Counted from the stretch's first letter, positions 1 to 7,648 are shown. The stretch: 9,512 nt of DNA from Fidelibacterota bacterium (GCA_012964275.1 DTUG01000220.1:19469-28980), one strand, 5' to 3'. The notes: generated by a model from the sequence alone, not told the origin. Translations and numbers: made by a program.

Positions 1-1
1 A

Positions 2-1303
2 ACAGCTTCTTATATTTTGACCCAATTTGATATCACTCAACAGCAGCTCAAGAAAATTCAACATGAGACTTACAATAAACTGAAACTCGCAGGTGAAACA
101 CGGGCTCGGAGTACGGTTTTGGTTAATGATGTGGTCCGTTTGAAGGGCAGATTGGATTATATTATGGAAACTATGTCAGGGAGAAAAATGAATCAGTTAC
201 AGCCAGATCTGCGATCTTTGTTGAGGATTGGTTGTTACGAATTGCTCTTTGATGACCATGTCCCGGAATATGCTGCGATTCACTCATCTGTTGATTTGAC
301 GAAAGAATTAATAAATAAAAAGGCAGCCGGCCTGACTAACGCGGTACTACGCAAAATACTGCGGCAGCTTGAAAGTGATCCTCAATGGCTGGCGAATCTA
401 TCGATGAAACCTGAATGGCAATCCTTCCCCAAGTGGATGATTAAAAAATGGGAAAAACAATTTGGCGAAAAAGTCACTATTAAATTATGTCAAACCTATA
501 ATCAACCGGTGCCCATGTTTCTAAGGCTTAACCAGGGCAGGATGAAACTGAAATCTGCCATTAAGAATTTGGCAGTGGAGGGAATTGTCGCTGAAAAATA
601 CGAATCCCTACCAGACTTTTTAAGGGTAACTAAAGGGCAAAGCAAAGTTCTATATACACCGTTATTTACATCCGGTATCGTATCTGTCCAGGACCCCGCA
701 TCCGCTGCTATTATTCATTTGCTGGAACCGAAACCCGGGGAAACAGTTTTAGATGTATGTGCAGCACCAGGAACAAAATCACTTATGATAGCCGAGATGG
801 TGACCTCTAAAGGCACTGTTTTAGCATCTGACAGAGATAAAACCAGAGTGGACGCAGGTATCCGGGACATGGAAAGGCATCAACTGCGAAACATACATTG
901 GTCTGTTCTCGATGCACTGGAAAATAATTTTCCTTCTTCAAAGAAAATCTTGGTTGATGCTCCTTGCACCGGCACTGGCGTGATTGGGCGAAGACCCGAT
1001 ATCAAGTGGCGCCGTAAAGTTAGTGATGGCGCTGAAATGGCTGAGCTGCAGTTGTCATTATTAATCAATGTCTCCCGTTACCTTATGTCAGGCGGAACCC
1101 TAGTTTATGCCACGTGTTCATTAGAACCAGAAGAGAATTGGGGAGTTGTCGAACAGTTCTTAAAATCCAATAGACAGTTTAAATTAATTCCGCCGAATTC
1201 AAATATTCCAAAGGGGTGGATAAATGAAGAAGGATGTTTGATGACCTTTCCGGCTTATCATGGAACTGATGGTATGTTTGCTGCAAAATTGTCTAAAACG
1301 TAA
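2..1303 (+). CDS. rsmB: 16S rRNA (cytosine-5-)-methyltransferase RsmB, 5' end outside window
   Basis: SAM-dependent enzyme that makes m5C967 (E. coli numbering) in 16S rRNA. Counting from the TTG at 17 as residue 1, residues ~1-130 are the NusB-like RNA-binding domain and the rest is the Rossmann methyltransferase. Visible motifs: SAM-binding DVCAAPGTKS from D246, motif IV DAPCTGTG with C317 (the release cysteine in this family), and YATCSLEPEEN with C367 (the methyl-transfer nucleophile). Both cysteines are present, so the enzyme looks active. The TTG at 17 is probably not the true start: the frame is open to the window edge, and the NusB domain normally has about 15-20 more residues before the conserved LRIGCYELL region. 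I therefore treat the gene as 5'-partial. Its stop overlaps the next start by 1 nt (TAATG), making it the first visible gene of a five-gene overlapping run. Family assignment is secure; the closely related RsmF/NOP2 types lack the N-terminal NusB domain. Confidence 0.93.
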   Translation, partial: TASYILTQFDITQQQLKKIQHETYNKLKLAGETRARSTVLVNDVVRLKGRLDYIMETMSGRKMNQLQPDLRSLLRIGCYELLFDDHVPEYAAIHSSVDLTKELINKKAAGLTNAVLRKILRQLESDPQWLANLSMKPEWQSFPKWMIKKWEKQFGEKVTIKLCQTYNQPVPMFLRLNQGRMKLKSAIKNLAVEGIVAEKYESLPDFLRVTKGQSKVLYTPLFTSGIVSVQDPASAAIIHLLEPKPGETVLDVCAAPGTKSLMIAEMVTSKGTVLASDRDKTRVDAGIRDMERHQLRNIHWSVLDALENNFPSSKKILVDAPCTGTGVIGRRPDIKWRRKVSDGAEMAELQLSLLINVSRYLMSGGTLVYATCSLEPEENWGVVEQFLKSNRQFKLIPPNSNIPKGWINEEGCLMTFPAYHGTDGMFAAKLSKT

Positions 1304-2058
1304 TGAAAAATATTGCAAGTTATATAAGCATTCTTGGTGTGTTGTCTATCGCTGTTATTGTTCTTATCGATAACCTTATCATGCCCGCATATGTACGCCA
1401 GAGAGAGGGTCGCTACATGGTCAATGTGGTTAATAAATCCGTGAAGTATGCTAAGAAAGTTCTTGCATCTGAAGGATACAGGGGTCTGATCTCGGATACA
1501 CTTTATTCTTCTGCATACCCGCCGGGCACTGTTGTTGATCAATATCCAGCACCGAACATGCGGGTAAAAGAAGGACGAACTGTTCGTTTGAAGATATCCC
1601 AGCGCGAAAAAATGGTTATAGTTCCTGATCTCGTGGGCAGATCACATCGCAGTGCTAAATTGGGACTAAACCAGGCAGGCCTGGAAATTGACACGGTATA
1701 CAAGGAATATAATTCCGATGTTCCCTTTGGTAATGTGACCTGGCAGTACCCAAAAGGCGGTGATCAACTGAGCCGGGGAATGGGCGTCCATATAACTACC
1801 AGTCTTGGTGTTCCGCCCAATTTTTTCCAGATCCCTAATGTATTTGGGTTGAGTAAGAAAAAAGCAATCAAGGAACTTGAGAAGTCCGGCTTCAGGTTGG
1901 GAAAGATCTATTACCGACAAAATGAGGAATTGATTCCATTTACTGTACTGAATCAGTCCGTTCCGCCGGGAACAGTGCTGGAAGAACCTTCAGCAGTGGA
2001 TTTAACGATCAGTGTGTTGGATATGCAGGATATCTTTAACCAGATTATTGTTAAGTGA
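1303..2058 (+). CDS. Membrane-anchored PASTA-domain protein without kinase domain
   Basis: 251 aa. One hydrophobic segment at residues ~5-27 anchors the protein, with the rest presumably in the periplasm. Three PASTA repeats follow, at about 38-99, 104-168 and 174-239. Each shows the family pattern of a strand, a helix with an AKK/AIK-type core (YAKKVL, SAKLGL, KAIKEL), and a late turn; PPGTVV at 73-78 and PPGTVL at 221-226 are textbook. PASTA modules are known from PknB-type kinases and some penicillin-binding proteins, where they bind peptidoglycan fragments or help fold the extracellular stalk. No kinase or transpeptidase domain is present and none is encoded next door. The first repeat lacks the usual VP(D/N) opening and has VNVV instead. 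The ATG overlaps the rsmB stop by one base with no Shine-Dalgarno site, so translation is probably coupled. The structural call is firm; the function is unknown, with a cell-wall sensing or binding role as inference. Confidence 0.88.
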   Translation: MKNIASYISILGVLSIAVIVLIDNLIMPAYVRQREGRYMVNVVNKSVKYAKKVLASEGYRGLISDTLYSSAYPPGTVVDQYPAPNMRVKEGRTVRLKISQREKMVIVPDLVGRSHRSAKLGLNQAGLEIDTVYKEYNSDVPFGNVTWQYPKGGDQLSRGMGVHITTSLGVPPNFFQIPNVFGLSKKKAIKELEKSGFRLGKIYYRQNEELIPFTVLNQSVPPGTVLEEPSAVDLTISVLDMQDIFNQIIVK

Positions 2059-2654
2059 TTCCGATTCCCCGCGGCGAATTGGCGCGAAAAGCGATACACA
2101 TTGCTAGCTCAGTAATTCCACTGAGTTATTTATGGATTTTTCAAGATCAGGAAACCATGGCGGGAATCCTTCTTGGTTTTACTATTTTTTCTATATTTGT
2201 AGAGGTTGCCAGAATGCGGAGCGTTTGGATGTCATCGTTTTTCGAACGCTGGCTGAAATTCATGATGCGTGAAGATGAAGCAGTTGGAAAGATCACTGGT
2301 GCAACGTGGGTTTTTGTCGGTGCCTTTCTCACTGTGTTGCTGGTTATTCCTAAGAAATATGCTATATTAGGTTTGATCTTTCTATCAGTGGGTGATACGA
2401 TGGCAGCACTCGTTGGCATGGGATTTCCGATGGTAAGAATTGGACAAAAAACTTTATCCGGGACCCTGGCCGGTTTGGCAGCATGCTGTATTGCAGGGAA
2501 AGCACTGGGGTTGGATGTCAGTGATTTCGTGATTATTTCAGGAGCGGCTGTGGCCATGATCGTGGAATTAATCCCTCTCCCCATTAATGATAATGTGTCC
2601 ATCCCATTATCCGCTGGTTTGGCTATGGCAGTGATTGGTGGTAGCGCGGTATGA
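2055..2654 (+). CDS. Dolichol/phytol kinase-like (CTP-dependent lipid kinase family) membrane protein
   Basis: 199 aa, almost entirely hydrophobic with about six membrane segments. It matches the family of yeast Dgk1/Sec59 and plant VTE5 (phytol kinase), enzymes that phosphorylate a lipid alcohol using CTP. Signatures in order: RKAIHI near the N-terminus (11-16), GKITGATW (78-85), SVGDTMAALVG (111-121), GQKTLSGTLAG (130-140, corresponding to the G-x-K-S/T-x-x-G-S/T element) and a C-terminal E171...NDNVSIPL. The usual length for bacterial members is about 190-230 aa, so the protein looks complete. The start is GTG at 2055, giving a 4-nt GTGA overlap with the PASTA gene; no better start fits the conserved RKAIHI so near the N-terminus. 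The substrate cannot be read from the sequence: polyprenol, phytol/geranylgeraniol or diacylglycerol are all possible. Its position between a PASTA protein and a vWA membrane protein hints at envelope lipid-carrier metabolism, which is inference. Confidence 0.82.
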   Translation: MIPIPRGELARKAIHIASSVIPLSYLWIFQDQETMAGILLGFTIFSIFVEVARMRSVWMSSFFERWLKFMMREDEAVGKITGATWVFVGAFLTVLLVIPKKYAILGLIFLSVGDTMAALVGMGFPMVRIGQKTLSGTLAGLAACCIAGKALGLDVSDFVIISGAAVAMIVELIPLPINDNVSIPLSAGLAMAVIGGSAV

Positions 2655-4723
2655 CAGTTTTATCCCCATCCGTCCTGTGGTTCCTGGCTGCTTTAAGTAT
2701 TCCCGTCATTATCCATTTTTTAAGCCGTCTGCGAATCAAGAAAGTTGATTTTGGAACAATCAGATTCATCAAGAAGCTCGAAAGCAGTGCCATGCGGAAG
2801 ATCAGGATTCGGCAATGGATATTGATGTTACTCCGTATTGGGGCTATAACTGCGTTTGTATTGATGATTTCCCGCCCAGTGACAAAAGGATTTATGCCGG
2901 GCTGGATTTCAGCAGAATTAGACTCGAGGCTTGTAATGGTTGTGGATAATTCTGCCAGTATGAATGTTAAAACTGATACCGGTTCTTTTTTAGATAACTC
3001 AAAATTGTCCGCAAAATCCATTCTACAGTTTTTTGGAAAGCAAACCACGATCGATATTGTACAAACCTGTCCTCCTGAAATCTTATTCAGTGGTGCGATT
3101 AACGACCCGATTGTTCCCATTGTTTTGGAAACTATCCGTCCCTCCGTCAACTATGATGATATCTGGACGGTTGTGGATTCTGTTCTGGGCCGTAGCAGGA
3201 TATCCGAACCTATAAGGGAATGTGTTATTTTCAGCGACTTTCAGCATAAACCAGACACTATGTTCAACCAAAACAATGGTGCAAAATTCCCCTGGCGCTA
3301 TTATTTGATCAATTCAGGCATGGCTCGACATAATTTATCAATTGACAATGTGGAGATTATCACCAGGATAAAAATCCCAAACCAACTGTTGAAACTGAAA
3401 ACGCGGGTTAAGAATTCCGGTAAAATTCCCAGTGCCAATACGCATCTGGAATTATTTTTTAATGATAACCGGGTTGGCCAGGTCATTTCAGAATTTGAGC
3501 CCGGATCAAAAAAGGAATTTATATTCCAGGCCTATCCGGGTATGCAGGGAATATTGCAGGGAAAGGTGCAATTACCAAATGATGATTTTGATCAGGATAA
3601 TATCTGGCACTTATCGATTCCCATACTCGAAAATATACGCTGTCTGCTGATTGGAAGTTCGTTGGAAGAAATAGCCATGCTGGAAATGGTTTTCAAGGCG
3701 ATTGATCCGGATGGCCAATTCCTGATGTTGGAAACTCGCGTCCAGCCCAGTCTAAACCGGTTATTTCTGGAGTATGTCGATGTGGTTATTATTCATAACC
3801 CTCAAGAAGTAACAGAGTCAGGTGTAGATGCAATCAATACCTATCTCCGTAATGGCGGAGGCATCATTTGGTTTTCAGGCGAAATGGCTATTGATCGTGT
3901 CCACCCCGATCTTTTTAACCGTACCGGGTTTCCAAAACCACGAGAAATTGTGAATTCCGGCACTGGTTTCTTTAATGTTCCTTTGCCAGAAGTTATTCCG
4001 GAATTACTAACCGATCTCAACGTTCGCTACTTGGAAAGAGAAATGCCAGAATGCTTCAAATATGTCCGTCACGAACAATCCAATAAACACACTGTTCACC
4101 TTCGATTAAATAATGGTGACCCTTACTTGATGGAGTTTACCAAAGGTAGCGGATATGTATATTATTTCACATCTCTAATGGACCTGAATTGGAGCGACCT
4201 GCCAGTCCGTGGAATTCTGGTTCCCCTCATGTATAAGCTACTGATTTTGGCCGGGACAGATGAAGTGAATACCTCACCGGTGATCGTAGGAGCCCCGAAA
4301 TGGATTTCACTAGATCAAGATATTCTAAGGAATCAGTGGGAAGTTGAATCACCCTCCGGGAAGAAGGAATTGATCGTTCCTGATTTTAATCGCGAAGGTA
4401 TCACCATTTCCCGAACAAACGAATTGGGTACTTTTAATGTTTTGCTGGAAGGTAAACTTTATACATCATTTTCTACACATTTGCACCCGAATGAAAAAAT
4501 CTCGAATAAAATAAAGGAAGCAGATGTAAAGAGGAATTTTTCAGCCGAAGAATATAAATGGATGGACCTGGATTCAGATTTTAAGCAGGATTTTATGGAG
4601 ATGCGGCAGGGAAAATCCTTATGGAAGACATTTTTACTCCTGGCCTGTATTTTTCTTTTAATAGAGACATTCCTGGGAAGGCCAATGCCGCAACACTTGA
4701 AAAAAGAATCTGCTGATGATTGA
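2651..4723 (+). CDS. BatA-domain membrane protein with vWA-like and GATase-like regions
   Basis: 690 aa. The N-terminus is the BatA-type module: a first membrane helix at ~7-25, the basic FGTIRFIKKL-like linker, and a second helix at ~56-75 ending in SRPV. A von Willebrand A-like domain follows, with VMVVDNSASM at 95-104; D99-N-S101-A-S103 is the metal-binding DxSxS motif, and FSDF near residue 195 is the likely later acidic site. About 225-325 looks like an extracytoplasmic beta-sandwich. About 331-425 (LLIGSS ... VDVVIIHNPQEV ... LRNGGGIIWFSG) resembles the class I glutamine-amidotransferase-like fold often found in these proteins; I see no obvious catalytic Cys-His-Glu set. A last membrane helix lies at ~658-677. 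Homologues are common in Bacteroidota and relatives and their function is poorly known. The name comes from the Bacteroides aerotolerance operon, but no MoxR ATPase, BatB, BatC or BatD is adjacent here. ATGA overlap of 4 nt with the upstream gene. Confidence 0.85.
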   Translation: MTVLSPSVLWFLAALSIPVIIHFLSRLRIKKVDFGTIRFIKKLESSAMRKIRIRQWILMLLRIGAITAFVLMISRPVTKGFMPGWISAELDSRLVMVVDNSASMNVKTDTGSFLDNSKLSAKSILQFFGKQTTIDIVQTCPPEILFSGAINDPIVPIVLETIRPSVNYDDIWTVVDSVLGRSRISEPIRECVIFSDFQHKPDTMFNQNNGAKFPWRYYLINSGMARHNLSIDNVEIITRIKIPNQLLKLKTRVKNSGKIPSANTHLELFFNDNRVGQVISEFEPGSKKEFIFQAYPGMQGILQGKVQLPNDDFDQDNIWHLSIPILENIRCLLIGSSLEEIAMLEMVFKAIDPDGQFLMLETRVQPSLNRLFLEYVDVVIIHNPQEVTESGVDAINTYLRNGGGIIWFSGEMAIDRVHPDLFNRTGFPKPREIVNSGTGFFNVPLPEVIPELLTDLNVRYLEREMPECFKYVRHEQSNKHTVHLRLNNGDPYLMEFTKGSGYVYYFTSLMDLNWSDLPVRGILVPLMYKLLILAGTDEVNTSPVIVGAPKWISLDQDILRNQWEVESPSGKKELIVPDFNREGITISRTNELGTFNVLLEGKLYTSFSTHLHPNEKISNKIKEADVKRNFSAEEYKWMDLDSDFKQDFMEMRQGKSLWKTFLLLACIFLLIETFLGRPMPQHLKKESADD

Positions 4724-5987
4724 ACCCGTGACGGGAGCAATGGAAAAAGCTATAACTGTCGGTGTCATTTTACCGGGAATAAATGAGTCAGAGGTTCAGA
4801 ATCATCTGGATGAGATGGATCTGTTGGCAGATACCGCCGGCGCTGAAGTTGTGGGTCGTGTCACCCAGCGATTATCAAAAATAAACCCATCATTTTTTGT
4901 TGGTAAGGGTAAGGCTGAACAGATAATTAACCAGGCAAAAATGCTTAATGTGAATTTAATCATTTTTGATAATGAACTCAGCCCAGCACAGATCAAGAAT
5001 TACCATAAACTGGCTGATGATATAAAAATAATAGATCGTAGCGGCCTGATCCTGGATATATTTCAAAAGCATGCCCAGACCAGGGAAGCTAAAACCCAGG
5101 TGGAATTAGCTTTTTGCCAATATCTGCTGCCACGGTTAACCCGGCAGTGGACACATTTGGAGAGACAAATGGGCGGTATCGGAACCCGGGCAGGGATGGG
5201 TGAAACTCAGATTGAAATCGACCGTAGGCTGATCCGAAATCGTATTTCCAAATTGAAAAAGGATTTGAAACGGATTGATCGGGAACGGGAAACCCAAAGT
5301 CAGCGCCGGAAAAATGAATTCAGGGTTGCCTTGGTGGGCTATACCAATGCGGGTAAATCCACATTATTTAACGCACTGACAGGAGCAGACGTCCATATCC
5401 AGGATCAATTATTTGCCACGCTGGACACAACCATACGTCAATTGGATTTGGGTAATTCTCACCAGGTCCTGTTGAGTGATACAGTTGGATTTATTCGAAA
5501 ACTTCCACACAACCTGGTGGCATCATTCCGCAGTACACTAAAGGAGGTGTTGGAGGCAAATCTGGTTCTCATGGTCCTTGATGCATCATCATCGATTATG
5601 GTTGAGCACCTAGAGACAATCCGTGACGTGCTGTCCGAACTCGGGGCGGGACCTATACCGGAGATATCGGTTCTTAACAAAATCGATCTGATCACTGACA
5701 AAAATATGGTCAAGAAACTCCAACGGCAGTTTCCTGATGCAGTAGCAGTCTCAGCGTTGCAACATCTGCGGCTTAATGAATTGAGATCCAAGATCCTGCG
5801 TACCATGGAAAATGATTATGAAACTGTTGATCTTCAGATCCCATATGAATATGGTAAGATCATTGCACAGGTCCAGGATGGTGTTGAGGTTCTGGAACGG
5901 GTTTACGATGATCAGGGAATCAGGCTGAAGATAAGAGGGAATAAAAACCGGATAGAAAAAATATTGAAAACGGCATCTGCCTTATAG
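4716..5987 (+). CDS. hflX: Ribosome-splitting GTPase HflX
   Basis: 423 aa, full length for the family. HflX binds the 50S subunit, splits stalled or hibernating 70S ribosomes, and is linked to heat and antibiotic stress recovery. The N-terminal HflX domain carries LADTAGAEVVGRVTQ and FFVGKGKAEQI. A basic coiled-coil linker follows (about 160-195, after the GIGTRAGMGETQIEIDRR motif), then the GTPase domain: G1 GYTNAGKST at 208-216, G2 around TLDTTIRQ, G3 DTVGF from D255, G4 NKID at 321-324 and G5 VSAL. All guanine-binding motifs are intact. The start at 4716 overlaps the BatA-type gene by 8 nt. An in-frame GTG at 4728 and ATG at 4740 are alternatives; family similarity begins at EKAITVGV just after the 4740 ATG, and GGGAG at 4733-4737 lies only 2 nt before it, too close for a normal Shine-Dalgarno site. 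Start uncertain, identity secure. Confidence 0.95.
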   Translation: MIEPVTGAMEKAITVGVILPGINESEVQNHLDEMDLLADTAGAEVVGRVTQRLSKINPSFFVGKGKAEQIINQAKMLNVNLIIFDNELSPAQIKNYHKLADDIKIIDRSGLILDIFQKHAQTREAKTQVELAFCQYLLPRLTRQWTHLERQMGGIGTRAGMGETQIEIDRRLIRNRISKLKKDLKRIDRERETQSQRRKNEFRVALVGYTNAGKSTLFNALTGADVHIQDQLFATLDTTIRQLDLGNSHQVLLSDTVGFIRKLPHNLVASFRSTLKEVLEANLVLMVLDASSSIMVEHLETIRDVLSELGAGPIPEISVLNKIDLITDKNMVKKLQRQFPDAVAVSALQHLRLNELRSKILRTMENDYETVDLQIPYEYGKIIAQVQDGVEVLERVYDDQGIRLKIRGNKNRIEKILKTASAL

Positions 5988-6027
5988 GGACTAAATTTTT
6001 TATTCTAAAATTGTTTATTCTTTAATA

Positions 6028-7539
6028 ATGCATTGGTTTATTCATTTAGTATTTTTTCTTTTATTGATTTTTAATTCCTGTGATCTTGCTAGACAATTTG
6101 ATTTAGTCATACGTAATGGTATCATAGTCGATGGGAAGGAAAATAAGCGCTATAAAGGTGATTTAGCCATTATTGGAAATAAAATTGCTGTTATTGGTGA
6201 AGTCAAAGGTACAGGTCGCAATGAGATTGATGTATCAGGGAAGATAGTTGCCCCAGGATTTATAGATACTCACAGTCACCATGACTTGAACATGCTTGAC
6301 GATACAGGGATGCTTGCCGCTGTAAGTCAGGGAATAACAACAATCTTCATAGGGCAGGATGGGTTTTCTGATTATCCAATATCAGATTTGACACAAAAAC
6401 TTCAACAAACTCCGGTTGCAGTGAATATAGCTTCATTTTCAGGACACAATACATTGCGTGAAAAAGTTATGGACCTGGATTATAAAAGAGTTGCGACTGA
6501 GCCCGAAGTTCAGGCTATGATTGAATTGTTGAAATCTGATATTGAAGCGGGAGCCTGGGGATTATCATCAGGCTTGGAATATGATCCGGGTATATATTCT
6601 AATACAGATGAACTAATAGCATTAGCACAAATTGCGTCCGCTGCAAATTGTCGATATATAAGTCACATACGAAGCGAGGATAGATTTTTTTGGAGTTCAA
6701 TAGATGAGATAATTGAGATTGGAAAAGTTGCACGAATACCAGTGCAGGTATCTCATATAAAACTGGCCATGATCAGTCTCCTTGGTCACGCTGATGAATT
6801 AATATCAAAACTAAATAAAGCCAGAGATGGTGGTGTAATAATTTCAGCTGACATTTACCCTTATACATATTGGCAATCCACCATGCAGGTATTATTCCCG
6901 GAAAGGAATTTTAGTGATCGTGAATCAGCGGATTTCGCATTATCGGAGATCACTGTCCCCGATGCAGTAATAATAACTCAGTATGATCCGAACTTGGATT
7001 ATGTTGGGAAGCGCCTTGATGAAATAGCAAAGCTAAGGAAAGAGCATCCTTCAGTTACACTAATGGAATTAATATCTGAGACAAAGAATAACAAAGACTC
7101 AGAAACAATTATAGCAAAAAGCATGACGGAAGCAGATATTATAGAAATACTCAAATGGGATTTTACAAATATTTGCACTGATGGAGATTCGCATGGTGGC
7201 CATCCCCGTGGCTATGGTACATATCCAAAAGTTCTGGGTCAATATGTAAGAGACAAACATTTCATAGAGCTAGAAAATGCAATTTATAAAATGACGGGAC
7301 TTCCAAGTTTGAACATGGAACTTAAGGATCGTGGTATATTAGAAATTGGTAGAGCAGCTGATATTGTAGTATTCGATCCACTGAAAATTATAGATAAGGC
7401 AACCTATCAAGACTCAAAATCTATTTCGGAAGGAATTGAAATGGTCATAGTTAATGGTAGAATAGTATTTACAAATGGGTTTACCACTAACAATAGACCC
7501 GGAAAATTTTTGAAAGGACCTGGATATTATGAAGATTGA
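6028..7539 (+). CDS. Exported N-acyl-D-amino-acid deacylase family amidohydrolase
   Basis: 503 aa zinc amidohydrolase of the D-aminoacylase group, which removes acyl groups from N-acyl-D-amino acids. Metal and catalytic positions seen: H82-S-H84 (in DTHSHHD), H213 (SHIRSED), H243 (VSHIKLA) and D385 (CTDGDSHGGHPRG). The C-terminal part (YGTYPKVLGQYVRD, KMTGLPS, DRGILEIGRAADIVVFDP) is characteristic of this group rather than of dihydroorotases. The site of the bridging cysteine in the characterised Alcaligenes enzyme is D111, in GQDG. Residues 4-15 form a hydrophobic leader ending at FNSC with C18, which could be a loose lipobox, though the leader lacks Lys/Arg, so lipoprotein status is uncertain. 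The gene is more AT-rich than hflX: by hand I count about 30 ATA among ~55 Ile codons, versus ~13 of ~37 in hflX, consistent with a separate origin or weaker selection. It lies 40 nt after hflX with no Shine-Dalgarno site. The exact substrate is unknown; D-amino acid scavenging from peptidoglycan is possible. Confidence 0.85.
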   Translation: MHWFIHLVFFLLLIFNSCDLARQFDLVIRNGIIVDGKENKRYKGDLAIIGNKIAVIGEVKGTGRNEIDVSGKIVAPGFIDTHSHHDLNMLDDTGMLAAVSQGITTIFIGQDGFSDYPISDLTQKLQQTPVAVNIASFSGHNTLREKVMDLDYKRVATEPEVQAMIELLKSDIEAGAWGLSSGLEYDPGIYSNTDELIALAQIASAANCRYISHIRSEDRFFWSSIDEIIEIGKVARIPVQVSHIKLAMISLLGHADELISKLNKARDGGVIISADIYPYTYWQSTMQVLFPERNFSDRESADFALSEITVPDAVIITQYDPNLDYVGKRLDEIAKLRKEHPSVTLMELISETKNNKDSETIIAKSMTEADIIEILKWDFTNICTDGDSHGGHPRGYGTYPKVLGQYVRDKHFIELENAIYKMTGLPSLNMELKDRGILEIGRAADIVVFDPLKIIDKATYQDSKSISEGIEMVIVNGRIVFTNGFTTNNRPGKFLKGPGYYED

Positions 7540-7648
7540 ACCACAGAAAAGCTCTTTCTTTCTGGATTGTAAATAAAAAGGTCAGCATAATCTAGCAAGA
7601 GTTTTCAGCGTATTACGCTTGCATCCGGTTTCATTTGGGTAAGATCTT
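7540..7648. other. Convergent intergenic gap between deacylase and hydrolase stops
   Basis: This gap separates two genes whose stops face each other, so transcription from both sides should end here. I see only weak candidates: CAGAAA at 7544-7549 pairing with TTTCTG at 7559-7564 across a 9-nt loop, and a small GC-containing palindrome at 7607-7619. Neither is followed by a T-run on its outgoing strand, so no intrinsic terminator can be called. No coding content or RNA gene is recognisable. Confidence 0.5.
7607..7619. repeat. 13-bp palindrome AGCGTA-T-TACGCT
   Basis: Perfect 6-bp inverted repeat around a single central T. As RNA it would fold as a 4-bp AGCG/CGCT stem with a 5-nt loop, which is too weak for a convincing terminator. 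As DNA it could be a protein site, but its location between two convergent stops argues against promoter control. It may be chance. Confidence 0.3.

Noticed and set aside
2623..3150. A 175-aa open frame on the minus strand across the kinase-like/BatA junction, and a 151-aa one at 2147-2602
   Set aside because: Both lie wholly antisense to well-supported membrane-protein genes, show no recognisable domain, and have composition expected of shadow frames.
5541..5549. Perfect Shine-Dalgarno-like AAGGAGGTG inside hflX
   Set aside because: It encodes part of the conserved LKEVLEA stretch and no credible internal gene start follows at the right spacing. At most it could cause ribosome pausing.
7544..7564. 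CAGAAA/TTTCTG stem as terminator of the deacylase gene
   Set aside because: The stem is only six mostly A-T pairs with a 9-nt loop and is followed by ATTGTAAAT rather than a T-run, so it was not called as a terminator.
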